Assembly: GCF_001949145.1 (NCBI RefSeq)
Contig: NW_019091390.1
Coordinates: 1 to 64,000 of the forward strand
Reading direction: 5' to 3'
From: Acanthaster planci
Lineage: Eukaryota; Echinodermata; Asteroidea; Valvatida; Acanthasteridae
Length of the DNA stretch: 64,000 bases
Both the position numbers and the translations under genes were made by a program. The notes under the pieces were generated by a model, which saw only the letters and a list, made by a program, of their open reading frames with translations, was not told the DNA's origin and did not search any database. Of the stretch, positions 1 to 15,000 are shown in pieces; within the stretch, counting starts at the first letter, position 1; every line of letters begins with the position of its first letter.

Positions 1-3000
1 GAGGAAAGCAGATGGACATCCGAGTGGAAGTCGCAATTATCTTACCAAGACTTCCAAACGGCTTCGGAGGCGCAGGAATGCAACAGAAGTGCGATCATTC
101 AGGTCAGGGGAAAACACTGCCCTCTGGCCACTGATCCCCGCGATGAAGAAAACAAACCTAAAACGTCGACCCACTGTGACATGGAAAAAACGGCAGGGTA
201 TGGATAGAAGTGAAGCAATCAAGGGGTGCTGTAATAAAGCAGCAGAGGAGGAGGAACAGATTTACTTCCTCGAGGGCAGACCTTGAATTTTCACATGGGG
301 GAAGTATCAACTGTTGAGGACATTACGTTCTTTTGCATGAGAGCACAGCACGGTCTTGACTGGTTCAGGCGGATGCAAATCGCAAACATAGATATCTGTC
401 TTTGGATCATTGATGGATGGATGGATCCAACCAGAAAGTACAGGATCACTGATAACAATCCAGATCCCTGTGAAACAAACAGGCCCACAGGCTCATGGCA
501 AATGTCAGATTTCGGATGCCCTAAGGCTTTCATGGGTGCATTGTTTGAAGAAACATCATGATATGTGGTAATTATACATTTCATTTTGAATTTGATTGTT
601 TGGTATCTTCTGGCTATTCTTCTTCCTCTGCAGCTTGTTAGAATTTCAGATCAACTTGTTCAGGAACTTTGACTATGAACGTGCAAATGTCGAGCAAAAG
701 TCCTGAGAACAATCTGTACAGTGGCCAACCCAGTGTTTATGGAATGGAACAGGCACCCCAAATGTATTTTACTCATCTACGAGAAACCGTCACTCTTAAC
801 ATTAATGAACAACCAGTTGAAAGCTGAATAGAAAAGGCGTTTTGCCCAAAAATGACAACATCATCAGGCAGCATGCTAGCTATCCCTCTACCTCCCTAGA
901 TCTGTTTTTATTGTAGATACTACTGAAGACTCAAAGTGACATACGAATGCAGTTGTTGGAGTTTCTAGGAGTGATATTGCCAATTATGCATCTACAGTTG
1001 TAACCTCCTAGCTGGTTGACGCAAGAAAATCGGATGCCCCTGCTTGAGCAGTCCTGTATGTTAGCCGCCAAGGTGCATTCGTCAAAATCTGTAAGCAAGA
1101 AATATTGCAGTCCAGATGAACGTGCAGGGGTGTGAAAATCATCTCCCACCCCTTTTCATAGTTTGGACTTCCCAACAACCAAATTTTAGCAACCAAAGCA
1201 CTCAAAAAGGGAAAAAAATTGTTAAAGCATTAAATACGCTGTTTTGATGTAAGGTTCTGCAAGAGTGTAATACATATTATGTACACCTGCACTGTGAAAA
1301 TCACCCCACAGTGAATGTCGTGTCCAGACTCACAATAAGCCCTGGATGTCAACAGAGGATTTTCTAGGATGATGTTGGAACTTAGAATTAAAAAAAATGT
1401 GACCAGCTTAAATTAAATTATTACATTCACAAAGCATGTCCATAGCACTGGTCATGATGAGGGCATGTATTTTGTTTGCTGGGAAAAGTGCCCTATGCAA
1501 ATTTTAGAGCATATGCATGGATCCTAGGCACACAGGGCAAATACCAAATAGCATTTATATTTGCATTGAGGAAGGGGTAGACTAGCTGTACACATCGGAG
1601 TCCAACACACTTGGAGCTTCTCACGACGTTCGTCTTACCTTCCTCACAGGTTGTGCCCATCCAGGCTGCCGTACACGCACAGACGAAGCCGTTACTACCG
1701 ACTGGGGTGCACGTTCCATCATTGGCACAGGGATTGTTGTTACATCCAGTCATGCCAACTACAGCAATGGAAGGTTGATGCTGTTTCTTTTAAGTTCCAT
1801 TTTGTTGGTATTTTTGTGCATAATGAAGGTTTATCTTGAACTATATTTATGTACAGGCAATTTCTGTACTTGGATTTAACCATACTAATCATGACTGCAG
1901 ATATCACCCGTTACCAGGCATAGAGGGCGCTTTTTATTATCCTTGCTCTATAGGTCACAAACATTGCTAAAATCATCTCAGTATGCACTTTAGTCCTGGA
2001 CAGAGAGAGGTAAAGGGAAGTGATTTGCCACAGGGTAGGACACATAACTAGCACTGGGTCTGAGCCCTAGACCCTGTGTTCATGAATCATAAACTCTAAC
2101 CACTAGCCCGCGTTTGCATGACTTCTTCACCACTGACTGCAATGGCAGAGTTGGCCCAAAAAATTCTCCCATGGCTCGCTGCGTGTGATATCAGGGGAGG
2201 GGGGGGCAGGTTTGTAAAACCGGGTCCTGATTATCTGCAGGCATGAGGACATGATCATAGCACAAGCTGAAATGCATGGGCCCTGTTCAGACACATTGTA
2301 AAAAGGTGAAACAAACAATTTTGGTTTTACGAAATTAACAACACCGTGGGTGCACACACATGTCAAACACTGTCGCACATAGAGCAGAGATATCCCCTCT
2401 GGAGAAATAAGCTTCAACAAGTTTTGCATGGAGTTGTTCAACTCTTGGAGTAACACAGCATTTAATATGCTTTCAAACCTTTTAAGTTTTAAAAAGAAAA
2501 GAATAAAAGAAGAAAAGAAAAGATTCACTGGATGAAACCAAAATGCCCTGTACACACAGTACTCAGCTAGCAATTTGTGAAAACCAAAATGACATGTTAA
2601 AGTAACTTTCATGCTGAAGGAATGCACTTGAGTAGCACTGAAAGTCAGTTCTTGGTCTGTCAATAAAATGAATCTTGAAAAGCATTAAGTGCACCTTCTG
2701 AAGATATGCAAAGAATTTTCAGCCTTAAAACTCCACAGAAAGTAAGAACAGCTTTTATGTCTATCCAGGCAACTTTTTTCAACCTATTATGTAAATGAAA
2801 AAGTTTTGTTTCAGGAATGCCTGAAAAGTCAAAACTTTTGCATTTCAACTGATTTGCTGACCTGAATTAGAAGCAATACCCAAAGTGCTTTCTTTCTGCC
2901 TTGAATGTCGTACGTGCTTGGTTTCGGACATTTTGTGGTGACTACACTTTTGAGCATTGAGTACTCATGTACACTGGACACTTTTAGGAGTTTGGCCTAT

Positions 3001-6000
3001 TCATGTAAAAGGCAGGGGAGTGAGCCCAGTTAAACTCAAAAACTGAACACAGCTAAAAAGCTGAACTCTCACACCCATGAAAAGGGGTCCACCTCAACAG
3101 TGGCTACAGCCTGCCAACAATAGAGAATAGTGTGTCAATATATGGGGGCTGAAATTATGTTCTGTCTTCCAAAGATTACACGGTGCCTTGAAGGAATTCA
3201 CGTCATTCATTTCTGATCGGAGAGACATCCAGAACTAAAGTACACAGAGTGGAAAGTACAAGAATGCTTCTACTGAAAGCATGTGACAACAGAAACAACC
3301 ACTCACCTGATACCATAACTGCAAAGCTGCAGTTGACACGATTATTTGCCAAATCGGTGGCAACACACGTGACATTGCTCACCCCAATGGAGAAGCTGGA
3401 CCCAGAAGGAGGGGTGCAAGACAACATCCACTTCCCACTATTGTCAGAGGCGGTAGCAGTAAAGTCTACATTAGCGACACTTTGATCGGAGTTTGTGTCA
3501 GCCATGATGGTAGGACCAGGACAAGTAATAGATGGAGGCTGCATGTCTGTTAGTACAAATAAGACAAGTAATAGTTGGAAAATCCATGGTTAGAAGTGAA
3601 AATAATTACAGCCATGATAGCCGGACAAGGCAAGTAGTTAGAGTAAGAGACTGTTCAAGTCTTTGTCATTTGGACAAAGAATGGACCAAATCCACTAACA
3701 GGAGATATTAAAAATGACATTGGTGGAGAAGAACATGTTCATTTCATTGTTGCTTCCGAAACAACAAAGTTCAGTTTTGACCAAACGAGCCTCCATTGCC
3801 AAAAAGTTGCACCACTGATCAAGCTCAAGGCTCATAAACTCATTTCATCCTGACAAAACGTGGCAGAAAGCTGTCACTGGATTGGTCTATATCACATAGC
3901 AACAAGTAACAATCTCACACGTCAGTGTTGAGCCTTACCGACCACAGTAATGTTGAAGACGCACGTCGCCAGGTTGCCACTTTCATCGGTAGCATTCACC
4001 GTCACTGTTGTCACCCCGATGTCAAACGCCTGCCCTGTCATGTGGCTACGGACAAGTGTTACTGGTCCCCCGGTGTTGTCATTGGCACTAAGTGGAGTCC
4101 AATTAACGACGGCTGATGGGAGGTTCATGTCGGTTGGATAGCTTACATCAAGTACAGGGGGGCAAACGTCAAACACAGGCGGGATTAAATCTGCAAAGGG
4201 CCACAAACAAGTCAATGGATTATATTTTATTAGACTGATATAACATTGGAACAAACATTGAAAAGGTCTCAAAGGTATCGCAATGCTCTATTGTTGGATT
4301 TTACCATCTTTATGTTCAACACAAACCACCTCTTGTACTGATTCAATGTACTTTTTGTGCAATCCCTTAGGTCAGGTGGTTCATGCAAGGAGCAACCTTA
4401 TTTTGGTTCGTGGCATATCCAGGTTTTGAATGGAATTTTGTTTCCACTACATGATGGCCAAAGTATTTTCCATTCAAAAATTTCCTCAGTGCCATGCAAC
4501 CTGCCCCCCCCCCGGTTGGTGGTTAACAGCTTCAGAAGTATTGGCACTTGGCTCTACAAAAACATAAATAAAATGAAAATAAATCAACAACTTGCTCCTC
4601 CCCCAACCCCTCTATCTGGGGGCTCACTCCCATGATCAATGTATCAATGTGTTGTGAAATTGCAAGGTTGAAGAATTTATAAAGAAAAAACTCCTCCTAA
4701 GCTTTTTTGCGGAAGAAAATCCAATATGAAGAGCTTAAGAACATGTAATTGTGGTTCCAGAACGTTGTCTCCTAAAATGAGCCTATATGTCTCTTACACG
4801 TACATGCATATGTATGAAGCACAACTCTAGAAGGATCAGGAACTTTGTTTGACTCAACCTCGAGTCTGACTCAAGAACAAGATGTTGCAGTAGGAATGGT
4901 TGGAGCCTCGAGTTGATGCAAGTGACAACTTGCAGCCCTTTGATCCACATACTCACCAAAAATCCACACTGTGGTGTTGCACTCGGCAACGTTGCCAGCG
5001 TCATCCTGTACTCTGATGACACTCCGATAGCATCCGATGTGGAAGAGGGTGACCGTTTCAAACCCAACTTGCCAGTCAATGGTAACATAAACAGGACTCC
5101 GGCTCACCACTGTGATTTCCGTGTAGGTGGCATTGAAGACCATTGGTGGTCCTGCATTGTCAGTGGCTTTGGGGAATGGCCAGATTGCTCTCAGCTGGTT
5201 TGAGTTGGACGGCACATACAGTGTGACATTACTTTGACAATTCTCCACGACAGGAACTTCATTATCTGCACAAAATAGACAAAAGTTGAGGTTTGAGTAT
5301 AATTCACTTAAGGCCTTCCTACCCTTTCAGATTTGAGAACTACAGTGTTAATCACTACCTACACTATAGCTCCAGTTACCAGAAATGGTCCAGTCAGACA
5401 GAATTAAAAAATGAGTATTGAACCACTTTGTGATGCAAAGGTTCAGTTGGCTGCCAGGAGACATTTCTTCTGCGCGGAAAGGATATCAAATGAGAGGGCA
5501 TGATGTGAGATATAAATTACCTTGCACTTCGACCATAATTCACACCTGCCAATGTTACTTTTTAAAATTAATTAATTAATTTATTTATCTATTCTGGTTT
5601 ATTGAACTTTCCCGTCGCAGCCCGAGGACTGAATTGACGGCAAATTTACAATCAGGGTATTAGAAAGGGAAGTAAAAATGTTAATAAGAAAAAAGGAGGA
5701 AAAGTTATTAAAAACACATAGAATTAAGAAATTAAATACAAAAAGCTTAAGTAAAAACAAACGGACTAATACATTCTTCAATACATACTACTTTTGGGGA
5801 AGGGGAGCAAAATGTACATCAATGGGTAAAAATCAATGACTTTGATGTGGCCTTGATTATAATCTTTCCAATGGAACACTGAGCAAAGGGTAGACACAGA
5901 TGTGAAATCAGTCTGTCACTGAAAATGTATTGTAGGGTGATTTTTGACTAGCTGTATACTGCTGGCTGAGGTACCAAGAAGAGTTGCCGCAAACAATATT

Positions 6001-9000
6001 AGCGATTACTGAGTGATCCTTTATTAGCAGTGAACATGTTATCCTGTAGACCGTAACACGATTTTTCACATATTTTGCTAACACCTGCAATTACCAACAT
6101 TTGCTCCATTAAGTGGATGTCTCACCTACGACTGTGACGGTGAAGTTGCAATATGCAACGTTACCGCTGGAATCCATGAAGGAGAACGAGACTTGGGTCA
6201 CTCCAAGGTCAAATGCAGAACCATTTGTGTGGGAACCGACTGGGACAATTGGTATCCCGTCGTTATCTGCTCCTGTCGGTTGTCCAAAAGTCGTGATGGC
6301 TGTGGCTAGGCCTTGGTCAGTCTGCTTGTTAATGTTTCCCGGACAGAATATCACAGTAGGAGACTGGTTATCTGTCACATACAAAACAATTGAACACATA
6401 AAGTGTACAGCCTTTCTCCACACACAAGGTCTGAATAAATTGCTGCCATCTGATTGGTGGACCATCCATTACATCATTGAATTATTCATGCCATTGTGTA
6501 GTTATTCAACAAAAGTAGCATTATAATCCATGTCGCTGAGGTCAACAGATCCACCAAACATGAAATTCCAATTCACAGGTGATGCAGGCATTCAATCAGG
6601 TGGAAATGTGTAAAATAAACAATGAATGTTTGACATTAGTACAATGGAAACAATTTATTGATACATGAATGTGTAAATGATCCATTCTGCAGAGCAAAGT
6701 CAATTCATGAAATGATTGTAAACACTGTCATCAAGAAGTTCCTTTCTAAGCATTTAACTCCCACGTCTTAATATTGAGAAACTCACCCTCAACTGTAATG
6801 ATGAATGAACACATATCTGTGTTATTACTTGGATCCTCGGCTGTGCAAACGACGGTCGTAATTCCAATATCAAACGCGTCTCCAGACTGTTTGGAGCAAT
6901 TTACCACGACGGAACCAGAGTTGTCTACGGCGGTAGGATCCATCCAGGTGGGAAACCCATAGGGACTGTCAAGCCTGGTAGAGACGGTGTCGTTTCCCGG
7001 ACAACTAGTAATATTGGGCGGTACAGCATCTGAATGACAACAAAAGGAATAGAGATTTCCGTGATTTCCCCAAATTGAAACATCAAAGAGAGCAGATTGT
7101 AATGTTACTTCAGTGTGATCACGTGAGTGGCTTGCAGCTGGACAAGGAGATTAGAGGAAAATGAAGTATTGACAAAATAATCACCAAATTAGGTTTTGAG
7201 GAGTACCCCGCAGACCCTTAATAAAATACCAATTCCAAGTATTCAACACCAACGTTTACACATATAAACACCTTATTTAGATTTTAATAGAGTGAATAGT
7301 TTATGTAACGAGTTTTGCCCGTTACATAAATAAACATCTCCCCAATGCAAAAATACATCTTGAAAAATAGTTTGCTTCACTTGACTCGGACTGGTCAGCC
7401 GACCCCGGCAAGCTCGGTGGTCTAGTGGCTAAGATATCTGCACTAGTAAGCAGGAGGTTGTGGGTTCGAGTCCCACCCGAGTAAGCTTGAGAGATATTTT
7501 TTTGTCGCAAGCTCTCGGAAAAGCACTGAGCATACAGTGCTTGTTAATATACGTTAGGTAAGGGCGAAACTGTTACATAAATTAATATCTTCCCAACGCA
7601 AAAATACATCTTGAAAAAAGAAAAAAAAAAGACTGAATAGTCCTGAAATAAAGACAATCCTGATGAAAAAATCCTGAAAGCAGGAGAAATCTTGATAGGT
7701 CTCATCCCTTAGTTGAACTTATTAAAGTATATGTGAAATACAGTGTTAACAACAATCCTAAAAAAAAACTGTGGTTAAAAGATCTACTTGCATCAGGGAG
7801 ATGTTTATTTTTACAACAGGTTTTGCCCTCACACCAAAGTATGTATGCAATATTGTATATTCAGTGTTTGTCTAAAAACTTGCGAAAACTTTCATACGCT
7901 TACTAGGACTCAAGCCCATAACCTCCTGCCTAATTTCCTGCGGCTAGGTGTGGCCAAACAGGAGAGGACTTAAGGCAAAAGTTTGAAAACCTATGCAAAG
8001 TGCCAGTTAGAGTTGGTCAGAGTAGCCAGATAAGATAAGTAATGCATACATCCACTCTGAAACGGCCTTTTCTGTTGGTCACAAAACACTGAAGAAGGCT
8101 CTTTTTGTTCTTTTTCGTTTCCAAATACCAAACCACAAATGGCAACTAAAAAATAAAGACAAATATTTCTTAAATTGTGTTATTAAACCTCAACCGTGCA
8201 TTTCACCGATAATAATGACTCAGTTCCTGACTTCAGATAGCGTAAGGCAGAGATAAAAATGCAATTTGGACACTGTAATGTGCTTGACACAAGCTTGAGT
8301 TAATATGCACATGAAAGAGAAAACAAATCCTCTTACTTCTAGTTATCGAATGCACCTGATATTTCACTTACATGTACCATGCACTTCTTCAGTTCTCATT
8401 GTAAAGTCCTCTTCATTACATTCAGTACATAAGCAATATTATGGCCCTTTTCCAATACTCGACTTGGGCTCCGTCTCAGGCTTCGTTCCCAAAACCAATC
8501 CCCGATTGTGGGCCTGAAGCGTTTAAATTAAATTGGATTACTGTAATTTCTGGCTCTCTTGCATCTTTTTTGATATTTTGTAGCACTATTAAACTAATTA
8601 CTGTGCTTACAGATTCAACGTCACCTAGTTAAAAAACAGTTGAAGCCTGAGACGGAGCCGAAGTTGAGTATTGGAAAATGGCCTATATTCATTGGTACAA
8701 ATGCAAATATAGCATCATGATTATTCCAGGATAAATATTGAGAAGGATTTCATTGAAAGCAACAAGACTGATTTGTTAGCAAAACAAATGTCCACCTAGG
8801 CTATGCCTAACCCACACCTTTAACGCTTGGAACCAACACCTAACTTTCAACAGCCATTGCAACCTCTACCCTTGACCTTTCAGGGTGTAATGCAATATAA
8901 GCTTCTACGGAACACCAACAGCAATCCTTAAACCAAATTTGAAGTTTACAAGCAGAGTTTTGACCATGCTAACAAGATTTCTATCGTTTTAGCTATTGTG

Positions 9001-12000
9001 ATCTTGACTTCTGGTCCCTACTTCAGTAGGCTTCTAAGAATCGTCAAAAGCAATCCGCAAACCAAAGTTGAAGTTTAAATACATTGTATTTCTCAAGTTA
9101 TAGCTAACCAGATTTATATTGTTTTAGCCATTGTGACCTTGACCGTTTGACGTTTTGGTCCCAAATTCAAAAGACCTCTAAGGATCATAAGGTTCATTGC
9201 ACAGTACTTCTCAGGATTCTCAATTAGAAAAACTTTCTGATCAATCACATTATCTAAAAAATGGGGGGAAATTACATTTCTCTTGATCAAATATCATGTT
9301 CAGTATCAATTATTCATATTTCAGGGGAAATAACAAAGGAACTGAAAAAAAAACACTATAATATGCTATAATACAGACTGTGTCATCTACGTGTATATAA
9401 GATTGTCGGTCTCCAGCAGTAACCGTTGTGGATTTTATTTCAAAGGCAATATTTAGATCCAAAGTGGCAGCTGTCACCCATTTTACAAAGCCTCTCCATT
9501 CCAGAATGATCATCATTAAGGTGATGAAATTGTCAACAAATTATTAGTATGCAACAAGATGAATATTTAGCCATCTTCTCAGTACCATGAATGGAAATCT
9601 CACAGGGATATATCTGCCACAGCTGAATGCTGAGCACTGATCACCATGACAGACCTACCTAGAACATTGACGGTAAAGTTACATGAAGCTAGGTTTGAAT
9701 AAGAGTCTGTAGCATTGACAATCACTATGGTTGGACCAATTGGGAACTGATCCCCTGAAGAATGGCTCAGCATTGGTGTTATGGATCCCCCTGAGTTATC
9801 AGTCACATTGGGTGGAAACCAGTCCACGGTGGCAAAGTTCTCTCCCATGTCGACATGTACTTCAATGTCGCTTGGGCATTCTATCATGGGGATTTCATCA
9901 TCTGATAAAATGAAAGAAAATCATGTTCACTCAGTGATGACAATTTAAACTGATTGAAAGTTCAGGCTTCATGGTCTGACTACACAATGGCAAAGATGTA
10001 GCTACTTGAAAATTCCCCCCCCCCCAAAAAAAAGTATGTTGCATGGCCTTTTCCTCAAATTAAATGCTTACGTTTTTAAGTGCAACTTGCTGTAGCTACA
10101 TTTTAAAATCACATTAAAAAAAATTAGGTTACAAGTTCTCAGATTTTGAGCCTCAAAAAACAAACAGAAGGAACATCAAATCAAACAAAAATACTCTTAA
10201 GAGACATGTACACACAGGAAATAAGAAAAGCGAAGAAGATTCTGACATGAAGACCAAATAAAAGATAGAGCAGGAACCGAAAGAGACGAATAAACACCAA
10301 CAACAAGCTTGAAAGTACTGTAAAAACAGAATACTTTCAAAATGTAAAGGGCTTCTTGCGACAGAAGTTTCTCAGTGAACTTATTTCTTGCAAACAAATG
10401 GATAAAAATGTTGCCTTGACAAAGCATCAATGTGAGAAGCTGTGGCGCTTAACTATAACATCTTATAAACCTAAAACAGCTGGTAATTTCCTCCAAATTT
10501 AAGTGCTGAAAATTAAACAAAAAAAAAAAACCATTTTCCCTCAGCATATGTTAGCATTTGAAACAACTTGCGCAAACAAACTTTCACTTGTGCTAATTTT
10601 TATCATTCAATAAATGTATTAACAAATAAATATGAAAGAAAGCAAAGCTTTTCCACCATCTACGCACAAATACATGACCGGAACATCAAGCAATATGGCT
10701 AGGGATTTAGTTAACGATGATGGCCACTCAGATCAAATTTAAAAAGAAAAGTGCAGACTTTTCTGCTTTGGTGGTGAACATTTCACGATGAAAATCATGC
10801 ACAAAACTGAAGCAATGGCTAGAGAAATCCCACTATTCTGTGAATGTTTACACTCGCTGCAAAAACATGCGTACACTTATGTAAAATATCGCCCAACGAG
10901 CACGCTCACACCTGAAAGTTTCAGTCACATTCACTGATATCAGGGGAACACAGCAGCATGCCTGATATACTGGAGCACAATGCATGCGACAATGTCAATA
11001 GCAATCTGCACAATACTTTGCACATTAACATCATACGGACTTTGTGGCGATCCCATCTGCCAATGGCTGGAACACCGAAGACAAACAGAAAAGCTACGGT
11101 AAAATACCATTGTTAAACTTGATTTTATTTATTCCTGTTATAATGTGTTTCATTACGAAATATTTCACGGTAGCAAGCAATATCGGTAGGCCCACTTTTC
11201 AAACTTGCACACAATGCAAGCTTGGGTTATGGATAACTTTCGTTCAGTTTGAGTTTGGCAAGCATTTCAATAGCAATTTCAGCTTCTATAAGTCCTCTCA
11301 GAAATTTGATTCAAGAATCGCTTATATTTAGCAGGTACCTTCTACTGTTAAAGTAAATGTACAGGACGCAGTGTTCCCGCTCTCATCTGTAGCATTGAAC
11401 TGTACTGGAGTGTCACCAATAGGAAAGATTGAACCTGACATTGGATTGGCTACAGGTGTAATAGACAGCATGGAGTTATCAGTCACATTGGCCGAGTCAA
11501 AGGTCACATTGGCAGTGTCCAAGCCAGGATCAGTAGAAACAGGTCCAAGTGAAGGGCAGGTAATTTGAGGATCCTCAGTATCTGAAAATGAAATGGAAGA
11601 TACACAGTAAAATCAGGGCTTCAAGCAAGACATATACTTCCATTCCGTCAATACAATAATAGTAGAAACAGCTTAGAATTAGAAAATGGAAATGAAGTCC
11701 CGGAATGGTTCAGATGGCTGTAAAAACAGTTTGGATATATGCTGTACTGAAAACAAAGTTCCTGATAGATTCCCATTTGGCAGTTGTTGGCAGGTGGCTG
11801 TATCTAGGATCAGTTGTCTTGAAGATGGACAACACAAACCTTTCACTGCCTATAACTACCACAAAGTGTTATGCTCAATCCAGCTATCACTGGTCCCCAA
11901 GCCCACAATGCAAAAGTCAAGCTCATTTTTCAAAATGCTCAGGTGTTTATTCACGTATTATGCAGCATTGTCTTAACTTTGACTGCTGCCGGAAATTCCA

Positions 12001-15000
12001 TATCTTAACAACTGATCTTTGAAAGTTTATTACATTTTCTACATGTATACAGATCAATACTAAGACCGGCACTTACCAATCACAGTGATGTACATGTCGC
12101 ATGTATCATTATTCATGGCAGCATCAAAAATCGTGTACCGCAGTAAATGTTCACCCGTAGCCAGGTCAAGGGTCACACTGTCACCGACACGATATGTTTT
12201 ACCAGCGACATCAATGGTGATGTTATATTGGCCTGAGTTGTCAGAAGCCAAGTCTGGATCAGGCAGTGGAAGTGTGACATCAGCAGCACGGAAATCAGTG
12301 GCATTAGTTTGATTGGCTGGACACATAATGGTAGGAGGCTCATTATCTGCAAGTGACAGAGAAAACCAACCATTATATTTCTTGTCACTATGTGGACCTA
12401 ATTTTGCAATTACATATAATGTGTACTTTTTTAACTTCTCACTGTAAAAAACCAGCTCATAAGCAATATTAATCACGGTCTAAGTGCTGATACACGATCA
12501 CAATTATTCCAGGATGATCAGTGGAGTGACATTCGTGAAAAGATTTGGAAAGTACACACAAAAAAGGCAGTGTTGAAGACTTACAGTACAAATTGGTCAG
12601 CTTTGGGCTACCTTAAAACCAATTCCAACTTAGAATCACCATGAAACCCATTGTTATGTATAAAATTGTCACCAACCATGTTACTTTATAGGGACACCCT
12701 TCAAACCATTCTCAGTTAGAAAACTGTTCTGAACAAGAATCAGAAACAGGTCATTTTGCTTGAGTAAAATCACATTCAGAATCAATTTCCCAAGAGAACT
12801 AATCAATAAAACAGATTATAAACTGGAGCATATATTGATATCTCAAACACTGTGGCATCAAGGTTGTTGGATTTGCAACACTTCACTGTGACTGATTTCA
12901 TTTCCAGGGCAATGTCCAGATCCAAAGCAGTAGCCATCATATGCATGTAAGAGGCCTCTCTGTCTATATCTTTAAACAAATAAGTCCAAAACCAGATAAA
13001 ATTGGCCATTTGTTCTTCTCAGCATCTTGAATGGAATGTCACAGGGATATATCTGCTACAAATATGCTGGTCACTGATCACAGACCTACCTAGAACATTG
13101 ACAGTGAAGTTACACAAAGCAGTGTTTGAATGAGAGTCTGTAGCATTGACAATCACTATGGTTGGACCAATTCCGAACTGATCTCCTGAAGAATGGCTCA
13201 GCATCGGTGTTATGGATTCCCCTGAGTTATCAGTCACATTGGGTGGAAACCAATCCACAATGGCAAAGTTCTCTCCCATGTCAGCATCTACTTCAATGTC
13301 GCCTGGGCATTCTATCATAGGGTTTTCATCATCTGACAAAAATGAAAGAAAGTGAGTCAAATTTGAAGACATGTGACTGACTATACAATGGCAAAAATGT
13401 AGCTGTTTGAAAAGTTTGTCTTATTTACTCAAAAAAGATGAAAATGTATGTTGGAAGACTTATTGATTTGGAAAAAATCTAGAGTCAAAAATGACGGCAA
13501 AGAGTGTATGTAAAAATTCCCAAAGGCTCAGCTCTTCAAAAAAAGTGAAATTCAGCGACATGAGAAAATATTTTGAGAGAGGCAGTTCCCCCTCTGACTC
13601 TTTCAGGGTAAACCAAGCTCACAGAAATTTAGGATCAGACTGTTTACCATAGTACATGTCGGTAATGTCTATTGGTGAGGTGAACAGCACGGAAGAGGGA
13701 CTCACTAAAACTCTGATGAATGCAGCACACATTCTTGAAATCAAAATGATTGACCAAAAACACCTACCTGTCACAGTGACGTACACATCACACATTTCAC
13801 TGTTTGTGGCATTATCAGTGGCAGTGTATTGCAATAAATGTACGCCCTCAGTCAGATTCAGGGTAACACTGTCACCAATTTCATATTGCATGCCAGCAAC
13901 GTCAACAGAGACAGTGAAGTATCCTGAGTTGTCAACACTAGCATTCAGAGGAGGTAATTCATATGTGGCAAAATCTTGGCCTCCATCAGTGGGAACTGTC
14001 TCGTTGGCAGGGCACGTGATATTAGGCGATTCACCATCTGATATTGCAAAGTATTGAAAATTAATGTCACTTACTGGGTGATTCATTTTCTGTCAATACA
14101 AAGAATTGAGGCTTTTTGTCCACCATTAAGACAATTTAAACTTATTTCAATGCGCAGATATACACAACAGAATTGATAACCACTTCACCCACTTACTTAC
14201 TCAACTCTATTATTCACTGAATTGTTATCTCAAGCCATTCAGATGACTTTGAGCAAAGTTTCTAATGTATAATTTGAACGGCTTTACAGGGACCAAAAAC
14301 AATATTTACTAAAGTCAAAACCTAGTCAAGAGTGAGATTCAATTTCTTGATGTTCAACTGAATACAATTTCTATGTTCAACAGTTGGTGTCACTGCAGAG
14401 AGGCACGTTCCCCATGCCAATGCCCCCTCCAGGTGCCCCCATTTGAAATCGGTGAATATTCTTCCTTCAAATGCAACTGCAGCTTATTTTCTTGTGGTGT
14501 CCCCTTGAAAAAAAAAATGCGTGAACCCCTAAGAACCCCCAGACATTTAGCTCTGGTTATGCCACTGATGTTCAAGTATTATATTTCAAGAAACTGGTGA
14601 TTTATACTTCAGAATTTGTTTGGAGGAATACAGATCCACGATTTAGTCAGAAGCCTGATGCACAAAGGGCTTTTTCCCCATGGCAAATTGGAGACTACAA
14701 CTCTCCCCGAGTACTAGTATGAAAAAAGACTGGTCTATCTTTCCAAATGTTGCCTGTCAGATCTGTACATAAACACATCATTTCATCATTCAAAGGGTCA
14801 CAAAAGGTCGGGCAAGATTCACAGGACTACATATATTACAATAAAACGTCAGGGCTTATGAAAGGACTTGGGGTACTCCACACAAACCCTTAATTATAAA
14901 ATATAAAAAGCCTTCTATGCTACGATATTCAATGAACATTATACCTACCAATAACAGTGACAGTCATGTTACACATTTCACTGTTTGTGGCATTATCGGT

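Noticed and set aside
283..561. Plus-strand open frame of 92 codons
   Set aside because: No promoter, domain or splice support. The minus strand of the same segment has a better acceptor in phase with the HYR gene.
2127..2663. Long minus-strand open frame (178 codons)
   Set aside because: It lies in the HYR intron, has a low-complexity Phe/Leu/Ser composition and shows no domain or phase-matched splice sites.
7411..7483. Functional tRNA-Thr gene
   Set aside because: The acceptor stem has two unpaired or weak positions, the anticodon loop has eight bases, and the sequence continues into a SINE body.
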